From contig CM055073.1 in the NCBI GenBank assembly GCA_029204045.2, positions 23,469,740-23,533,739 on the forward strand: 64,000 bases of DNA, read 5' to 3'. The stretch is from Tillandsia leiboldiana. Taxonomy: Eukaryota; Streptophyta; Magnoliopsida; Poales; Bromeliaceae. The notes beneath the pieces were generated by a model. That model worked only from the letters and a program-made list of their open reading frames with translations, was not told where the DNA came from and ran no database searches. Positions 57,355-64,000 of this stretch are shown piece by piece (position 1 is the first letter of the stretch; every line of letters starts with the position of its first letter). The position numbers and the translations under genes were made by a program.

Positions 57355-58620
57355 TGTTGGGTTATGTAATATGGATCTAAATAGGGGAAAAACACCTAGA
57401 GGGGGGTGAATAGGTGTAAACAATAAACACTCAAAAATCGTTGCGATATAAAACCCAATGCGGAAAAAAAAAATAACACGCAGAGATTTTTACGTGGAAA
57501 ACTCCAAACGGAGTAAAAACCACGGGACCGATAACACGGTGAAATCCACTAGAATTAAACACGTACAAGGTGATATACGTACTCACAGACGACTCAACCT
57601 TTTCCATACGCTAGTTGATCTTCTCCGCTCGCTCCACGACGCTTCTCGAATCCACGGTGGCGTCCAACGACCGAATCCACGACGTCCGACCGAATCCACG
57701 GTCTTCACCCAGTAGCACGCTTCGAATCCACGAACGTACCTCGCTCCGAATCCACGAGAGCGGTAGCACCTTGAATCCACAAGGCCACGCGAGTCCACGC
57801 GCCGATTTTGGGGAAAATCGTTGTTTTTGGGTGGTGATGATCCGCCGAATACTTAGATTAGAGATAGATCGGAAATACCATCTAAGTATTCATTGATTTG
57901 ATTCTAATCAAATGTGAGTATGAAAACCTAGAATCAAATAATCAATATAGATGAAGAAACATAGAGTAAATCAAGTATTTCCTTTCTTCTCTATATGTGG
58001 ATCTATCTATTTCGGTCGTATTTTTCTTTTTCTGTGGGTTACCCTAAAAGATGAATATAGGGTCTATTTATAGGTTAGAAACCATTGGAAGGAGATAAGA
58101 ATCAAAAAACTTTTCTGGAATTTCACGGACGGCGATCCGGATCGGATTCGGCGATCCGGATTGCTCATAGCGAGACAGACAGTTTCCAGAAAAACAAAGG
58201 TTCGGGATCCGGATCGAAGTGCCTGATCCGGATCGTTCATACAATTCACCAAACATCACGTTCGGGATCCGGATTGAAAGCCCTGATCCGGATCGTTCAA
58301 AAACATGGTAAAAACCAGTGTTCGGGATCCGGATCAATGAAGGCTCCGATCCGGATTGAACTTGTGTATGAACGAACCCCTTCGGATCCGGATTGGACAA
58401 CCTGATCCGGATCCTGAACATGTCCCATGTCCAGTTTTTGATTTTTATGCAATTAAAATTCACAAGTGTTCTACACTATAAGAAGTATTCGGATCACAAA
58501 AATCTTAGTAACATACCTGATCTTTGTTCTTCTTTCTTGAGATTGAGTTATATGATCCAACTTTCTTTATCTTCAATCTTCACGACTAACCGATTTCACG
58601 AAATACGCCAACTAAATTCG
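57355..58620 (-). repeat. 5' LTR of the Sirevirus-like element, cut by the gap
   Basis: Colinear with 47856-49163 but with many single-base indels. Includes the GATCCGGAT array (about 58133-58415). It stops at ACTAAATTCG just before the run of N, a few bases short of the expected CTGTAACA end. Confidence 0.85.
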
Positions 58621-58720
58621 NNNNNNNNNNNNNNNNNNNNNNNNNNNNNNNNNNNNNNNNNNNNNNNNNNNNNNNNNNNNNNNNNNNNNNNNNNNNNNNN
58701 NNNNNNNNNNNNNNNNNNNN
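58621..58720. other. Assembly gap (100 N)
   Basis: Exactly 100 N, a conventional placeholder for a gap of unknown size. Confidence 1.
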
Positions 58721-59479
58721 TTTTTTTATCTTAATGAATATTTAATTTGTTGAAACTTGATTTGAATCTGTTGATGCAGTAGTAAATTTTATGTGATGAG
58801 TTTGATGGTCCGTCGCTGATACTAGCACTCGCCAATCGGGAGCCGCCTAGCCGTCAACACAAATACTTCGTACGACTAGCCACGTCAAAGATTCTTTCCA
58901 ACCCTCTTATCTTGTTTTTTTTTCTATACTGTTTAAAAGCTATTTTCATTATTATAGTTTATTACGTTGTAGACTTATAGAGCTGTCGTGTAATACTAAT
59001 TAGTGTTTGTAGTCTTTTGAACTTACAGAATTTTCATAGCTATATATCCTGTTTTACATTATAATTATAATTATTGTTTAATATTACTTAAATTATTTGA
59101 ATTCGATTTTAGTAAAAATAATAACGATTTGTAATTTGTTTTTAGTTTTTTTACATAATTCTACATGATTTTCAAAGTTATACGAAATCTAAAACTTGAT
59201 TTTTTGACAATTGTTTTAGAATCTTTTAGACCTTTATTATTTTAATGGAAAGGTAACTAACTCCGAGTCTTTTTTTAAAAGAAAAATATTTGGAAAAACA
59301 AAGTTACCCAACAAGAAGTTGAGATGAAAGCTTCGGGGTTCCCAAAGTTGTCATTTGACATATCCAAGAATGAATTAAGAGGCCTGATGACTAGCCAGTT
59401 CAGCGTGATCCTGGATTAGATTCCAAATTTGGAATTATTCGTTGAACAATGTGATGAAATTCGACGAGCATATATAAAT

Positions 59480-60361
59480 TATTGGTCCTATCAACCTAGA
59501 CCTTTTGGAATATCCAAAAAGTGGGCATCTTTCTCATCAACGTCGCTTCGAACCTTCATGGTTTGAATCATTCAAATCGTGGTTGGAATATTCTCCAACC
59601 AAAGATGCCGCATTTTGTCTCCCATGCTTTGTTTTTAACAAACCACATGGGCAGTCTTCACAAAATGCCTTTAATGTTGACGGTTTTCATAATTGGAAAA
59701 AAAAATTAAGATGGAAAAATATGTGCTTTTCTAAATCATATAGGTAGAGAACCAAACTCACCTCATAAAGTTGCCGAAGAGCTTGCAAAGAATTGATGAA
59801 ACAATCTCAGCCATTCAAAATTGTGCTTATAGATATACATCGACAACAAAGGCAATAATCGTTTACGCCTTAAAAGCATCAACAATTGCAGTTAGATATC
59901 TTACTTTCGAGGATAGTGTTATGAGAGGTCGGGATGAAAGTAAAGAATCTATTGATCGGGTAATTTTCTGAAATTGTTGGAAGTGTTCTTTTTTCTTAAT
60001 GAAGATATTGTAAAAGTTATTTTAGGAAATGCTACGGAAAATGCTTCTTATACTTCGTCGGATACACAAAAAGAAATTTTGCAAGTTCTAGCGGAGAAAT
60101 TAAGAAGAAAAATTCGAGATGAAATGGGTGACTCAAAATTTTCTATAATGGGTTGATGAAGCACGCGAATGAATCAAAAAAGGAGCAGTTAGCTATCGTT
60201 TTGAGATTTGTTGATGTACAGGATAGGTGGCAAGAAAGGTTTTTTGTCTTGTTCACATTTCGGATTACTAAAGCATTAACCGTGAAAAAAGTAATTTATT
60301 CCATTCTTTCTCATTATAATCTTGATGTTCAAAATATTCGAGGCAAAGGATATGGCGGGGC
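59480..60361 (+). pseudogene. hAT-type transposase-like remnant, second copy
   Basis: Same protein as at 46891-47855 but broken into at least five frames. It retains DRWQERFF, where the first copy has a stop, so each copy corrects errors in the other. Confidence 0.75.
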
Positions 60362-61667
60362 TGTTGGGTTATGAAATAATTGGATCTAAATAGGGAAAAA
60401 AAACACCTAGAGGGGGGTGAATAGGTGTAAACATAAACACTCAAAAATCTTTGCGATATAAACCCAATGCGGAAAACAAAAATAACACGCAGAGATTTTT
60501 ACGTGGAAAACTCCAAACCGGAGTAAAAAATCACGGGACCGATAACACGGTGAAATCCACTAGAATTAAACACGTACAAGGTGATATACCGTACTCCACA
60601 GACGACTCAACCTTTTCCATACGCTCCTAGTTGATCTTCTGCGCTCGCTCCACGACGCTTCTCGAATCCACGATTTGCGTCCAACGCCGAATCCACGACG
60701 TCCGACCGAATCCACGGTCTTCACCCAGTAGCACGCTTCGAATCCACGAACGTACCTCGCTCGGATCCACGAGAGCGGTAGCACCTTGAATCCACAAGGC
60801 CACGCGAGTCCACGCGCCGATTTTTGGGAAAATCGTTGTTTTTGGGTGGTGATGATCCGCCGAATACTTAGATTAGAATAGATCGGAAATACCATCTAAG
60901 TATTCATTGATTTGATTCTACTCAAAATGTGAGTATGAAAACCTAGAATCAAATCAATCAATATAGATGAAGAAACATAAGAATAAATCTAATGATTTCC
61001 TTTCTTCTCTATATGTGGATCTATCTATTTCGGTCGTACTTTTTCCCTTTTTCGTGGGTTGCCCTAAAAGATGAATTAAAGGGTCTATTTATAGGTTAGA
61101 AACCATTGGAAGAGGATAAGAATAAAAACTAACCTTTTCTGGAATTTTTCAGGACGGCGATCCGGATCGGACTTCGGCGATCCGGATTGCAGTAGCGAGA
61201 CAAACAGTTTCCCAGAAAAACCAAGGTTCGGGATCCGATCGAAGTGCCTGATCCGGATCGTTCATATAATTTACCAAACATCAACGTTCGGGATCCGGAT
61301 TGCAAAGCCTAATCCGGATCGATCATAAAACATGGTAAAACAGTGTTCGGGATCCGGATCAATGGAGGCTACGATCCGGATTGAACTGGTGTATGAACGA
61401 ACACCCTTCGGGATCCGGATTGGAAAGCCTGATCCGGATCCTGAACATGTCCCATGTCCAGTTTTTGATTTTTATGCAATTAGAAATTCATCCAAGTGTT
61501 TCTACACTATAAGAAGTATTCGGATCACCAAAAATAATTAGTTAAACATACCTGATCCTTTTGAATTCTTCTTTCTTGAGATTGAGTTATATGATCCAAC
61601 TTTCTTTATCTTCAATCTTCAAGACTTAGCCGAATTCACGAAATACGCCAACTCAAATTCTGTAACA
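60362..61667 (-). repeat. Sirevirus-like 3' LTR, second copy
   Basis: 1306 bp, nearly identical to 47856-49163. GATCCGGAT array at about 61156-61441, and polypurine tract starting 61668. Confidence 0.9.
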
Positions 61668-62482
61668 ATCTCCCCCTTTGGCGGTTTCGTGACAAAACAT
61701 AAATCCACTCAAGAAAATTCAAAAAGATATTTTGTTGCTATCACCATACAACAAAAATTTACAATGGAGATCCAAAATAAAATAGATACATGAGTTAAAC
61801 TCCTAAAACAGACTCTAGACTTAGACATCTGTACTCTCTGCAAAAGAAATCATTCTTGACAAAAGAAATCGTTAGATACCTCAAGAATTTTATATCATTC
61901 AAAAACCACATACAGAGATGAAGTTTATACTCATATACTTACCATGACATTTATACATTCAGATATGTAACTGGATCATAGTTAAAAACCAACATATCTT
62001 CTATGCAATCAAAATTCAAATGTCATGTTAGTGAACATCAACTTGTTAGTTATATTACATGCCCAAATAATTAGCAAATAGTTAGTCGAGGCATGCATGC
62101 AATCACAAATGAAAACCAAAGTTGAAGGTTCTACTTACCTTACTAACCTTCATGGGTTCAACTGGACAATTAAGATTGTTCAAACTGTTCTAATACTCTC
62201 TCCCCTTTTTTGTCACAAAGTTAGCCAAAATTACTAAAATGGGAGAGAAAGTTAACAAGTTCAAGAACGAAAAGTTTGAGAATTAAAACTAAAACTTAAA
62301 AACCTGCACAAGAAAAAGAAAAGTTTGAGCATAAATCAATCATCTGAGTCAGAGTCTTCAGAGCTCGTGCAGCCCAGTTTGTTCAAAATTCCTTTAAGCA
62401 TTCCCGAAATCGTAGAACATTCTTGTTTCATCTGATGTATGTCCTTGGACATCTTTCTGAGTTCCAGAGTCATTTTATCTTG

Positions 62483-63151
62483 TTCTTAGTTGATGGAAGA
62501 CACTAAGTTGCCTTTTGGTCGATTCTTCTGGAAGTTAAAGAACGTTGTGTGACAGCTGACGGAGCAGTCTGACCTTCATTTCGAGGAGATCTTCTTGGCA
62601 GAGAATGTGAATTGTCAAGAGGTTCATTGCTTGACGAATTCTTTTTCCTAGCGAAACGCTTAATCGCTGAGGAAGACTTCACCAGTTTCTTGTTCTTTAG
62701 GTAAACCTTATTTTCTTCATCAATACCTTGTTGTACTTCATTAAGAAATGTGTCCCAATCTTCTTCGTCTTCAGATGCAGTTTCAGTTTGAGGGAGATTC
62801 TTTGTTTCCTCTTGACCTGTTTCTTTGATTTCAATACCCCGAGCTCGTCCAAGCCGTCGAGCAAGTCTTTTTCTTTTTGTTTTCACCAAAGTTTCTTCCA
62901 TTGGAGCTTTGGCCTTTTCAGCAGCAGTGGGCGGAGCCTTTGCCTTTGCTGTCATCGGCAGGAGCTTTCCCTTTCGAAGCAGTGGGAGTAATTGCTTCAA
63001 CTTGAAACTCATCCCAATCGATCGATTCCGTCTCAGATTCCGTATCGGAATCATCTTTTATTTTCTTCGCCTTCTTAGCCCTCTTGGGCTTGATAGTGTC
63101 TCTAGTATGGACCATAGTAGCCAGAAGAAAAATGATCCAGGTGATCACCAT
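62483..63151 (-). pseudogene. Extra 3' ORF of the Sirevirus-like element, second copy
   Basis: Same ORF as 49982-50647. The ATG (63151), splice acceptor, intron, internal promoter boxes (about 63700-63795) and TATA are all present. Two one-base indels shift the frame (near 62955 and 62510), which the first copy lacks. Confidence 0.75.
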
Positions 63152-63205
63152 TGCTACCGGTTTCTTGTGAGAAAGAAAAACCTGTGAGCAACAACTCAAG
63201 AACAC

Positions 63206-64000
63206 GAAAAAAATTATTAATTTTCAAAAATTAGAAAAATTATACCCAAACAATCATTATCGTGTAGAGAGACTAAGAATCAAATTAGTTTTGCAAAAGG
63301 AATTTTAAAAATAGATCAATCGCATGATTTTGGAAAATTCCCATTATATGCCCTAAAACCAAAATTTTTGAAATCGAAGGCCAAAAATCCGTTTATCATG
63401 AGAATACCTAGCATATAATCAAAACTAATCTACCCAGAGTTCTTATTTCAAAAGAAATTTGATCAAAAACCATCCACAAACGAGAAAGATACGGAAATTC
63501 ATCACGTTTTTGAGGAAAAATATGAAAAACTGTGAAAAACCGAGATTTTGATCAATAAAACTTACTTGGAATCGAAGAACTTGAGTTTGAAAGCTTCCAA
63601 GATGGATGAATTCTAGAGAGAGAAGCTCTGGAGACTTTTGAACAAAAGATTGGAGTAAAAAGAAATCAAAACCCTTTTGTTCTATATAAAACCCTAGCCG
63701 CGATCCGGATCAGTTCGTGATTACGATCCGGATCGGCTACCCGCAGAGAATACCTGCGTTCGGGATCCGGATCGGCTTGTCCAATCCGGATCGGCTCCAA
63801 CTTTTTCTTCAGAAAAATTCAGAAAAATTATAGAAAATCTAGAAAAAGATTGTAAGCACTTTTGTGTATCAACTTTAAATGAAAATCATCGTTTCATACA
63901 TCAAGAAATAGATTATACCAAATCTATCAATAACATCCAACAAATGAAACGAAAATTTATAAAAATTAAATCCCTTAAAGTTGAACAACTTCAATTACAT
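63206..64000 (-). other. Leader intron and internal promoter region, second copy
   Basis: Corresponds to 50702-51495. It is non-coding and ends at the window edge. Confidence 0.7.

Larger units (their letters stand above)
47856..58620 (-). mobile_element. Sirevirus-like Ty1/Copia element with extra 3' ORF
   Basis: LTRs at 47856-49163 and 57355 to the gap. Between them on the - strand lie gag with two zinc knuckles, pol, and an extra ORF after pol. The RT and RNase H sequences (GELTYFLGLQVKQ, SMIGSLLYLTASRPDI) are typical of the SIRE/Sirevirus lineage. Three polypurine tracts (about 51890-51876, 49705-49690, 49177-49164) and an ORF downstream of pol are further Sirevirus features. The left flank is GGGGC (47851-47855); the right flank is lost in the gap. 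Frame disruptions in gag may be consensus errors near the gap. Confidence 0.88.
58721..64000. repeat. Second copy of 46214-51495 (suspected assembly duplication)
   Basis: Colinear over about 5.28 kb with a net length difference of only two bases, and running off the window edge. It includes the same hAT-to-LTR junction, so the copies cannot be independent insertions. Differences are mainly one-base gains and losses, denser at 58721-60360, with few substitutions. Confidence 0.9.

Noticed and set aside
58064..58463. Repetitive SGS/IRI-type ORFs around the GATCCGGAT arrays
   Set aside because: Open frames are a by-product of the 60-bp repeat. The same arrays elsewhere are non-coding LTR.
46214..64000. 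Two independent Sirevirus-like insertions into two hAT genes
   Set aside because: Both copies share exactly the same insertion junction and near-identical flanks, so they are one event duplicated by biology or by assembly.

Overview
This is plant nuclear DNA, almost certainly from a flowering plant. The evidence is Ty3/Gypsy elements of the chromovirus (Tekay-like) and Tat lineages, Ty1/Copia elements including a Sirevirus-like one, TRIM elements primed by initiator-Met tRNA, a short plastid-like fragment, and two exons of a plant very-long-chain 3-oxoacyl-CoA reductase (KCR) gene. The species cannot be told from the window. No bacterial-type operon, CRISPR array, rRNA or tRNA gene was seen.

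The host-gene frame is a KCR-like gene on the + strand. A 70-bp exon (7526-7595) and the terminal exon (44867-45112) join in frame at conserved AG/GT splice signals, so about 37.3 kb between them is one intron. Upstream exons are not recognised here. To the left, 1-7525 holds a 4.9-kb solo LTR (250-5193, duplication GGGTG), a TRIM (5329-5811), a TA microsatellite, a possible foldback element (5996-6704) and unassigned sequence.

Inside the intron, in order: a 172-bp MITE; a rearranged + strand Gypsy remnant (about 7908-9975); an old, internally deleted Tat-lineage element on the - strand (10206-31998) that keeps gag-protease and the integrase tail but has lost RT, RNase H and the integrase core. 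Its gag is split twice, by a 3.4-kb solo LTR (14643-18057, duplication GTAGG) and by a complete 11.1-kb Tekay-like element (19624-30727, duplication CCTTA). Then come a second TRIM of the same family (33021-33515), a Copia gag remnant, a plastid ycf2-like scrap, a complete Copia element in sense orientation to the gene (35821-41417, duplication AAAAG), a second copy of the MITE inside a TA microsatellite, and a 221-bp poly(A)-type retroposon with a 15-bp duplication.

Downstream of KCR lies a degenerate hAT-type transposase gene (about 46900-47855) interrupted by a Sirevirus-like Copia element on the - strand (47856-58620). This element carries an extra ORF after pol. The ORF appears to have its own promoter and spliced leader, built from the same GATCCGGAT repeats that fill the LTR. 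A 100-N gap (58621-58720) follows, and then 58721-64000 repeats 46214-51495 almost exactly, including the same hAT/LTR junction, differing mostly by one-base indels. This looks more like an assembly duplication than a biological one, and frameshifts near the gap should be distrusted.

Relative ages by eye: the Tat element LTRs differ at roughly one base in eight, the intact Copia LTRs at about 2-3 percent, and the Tekay LTRs at about 1 percent. Every - strand Gypsy insertion in the intron lies antisense to KCR. The intact Copia element lies in sense.
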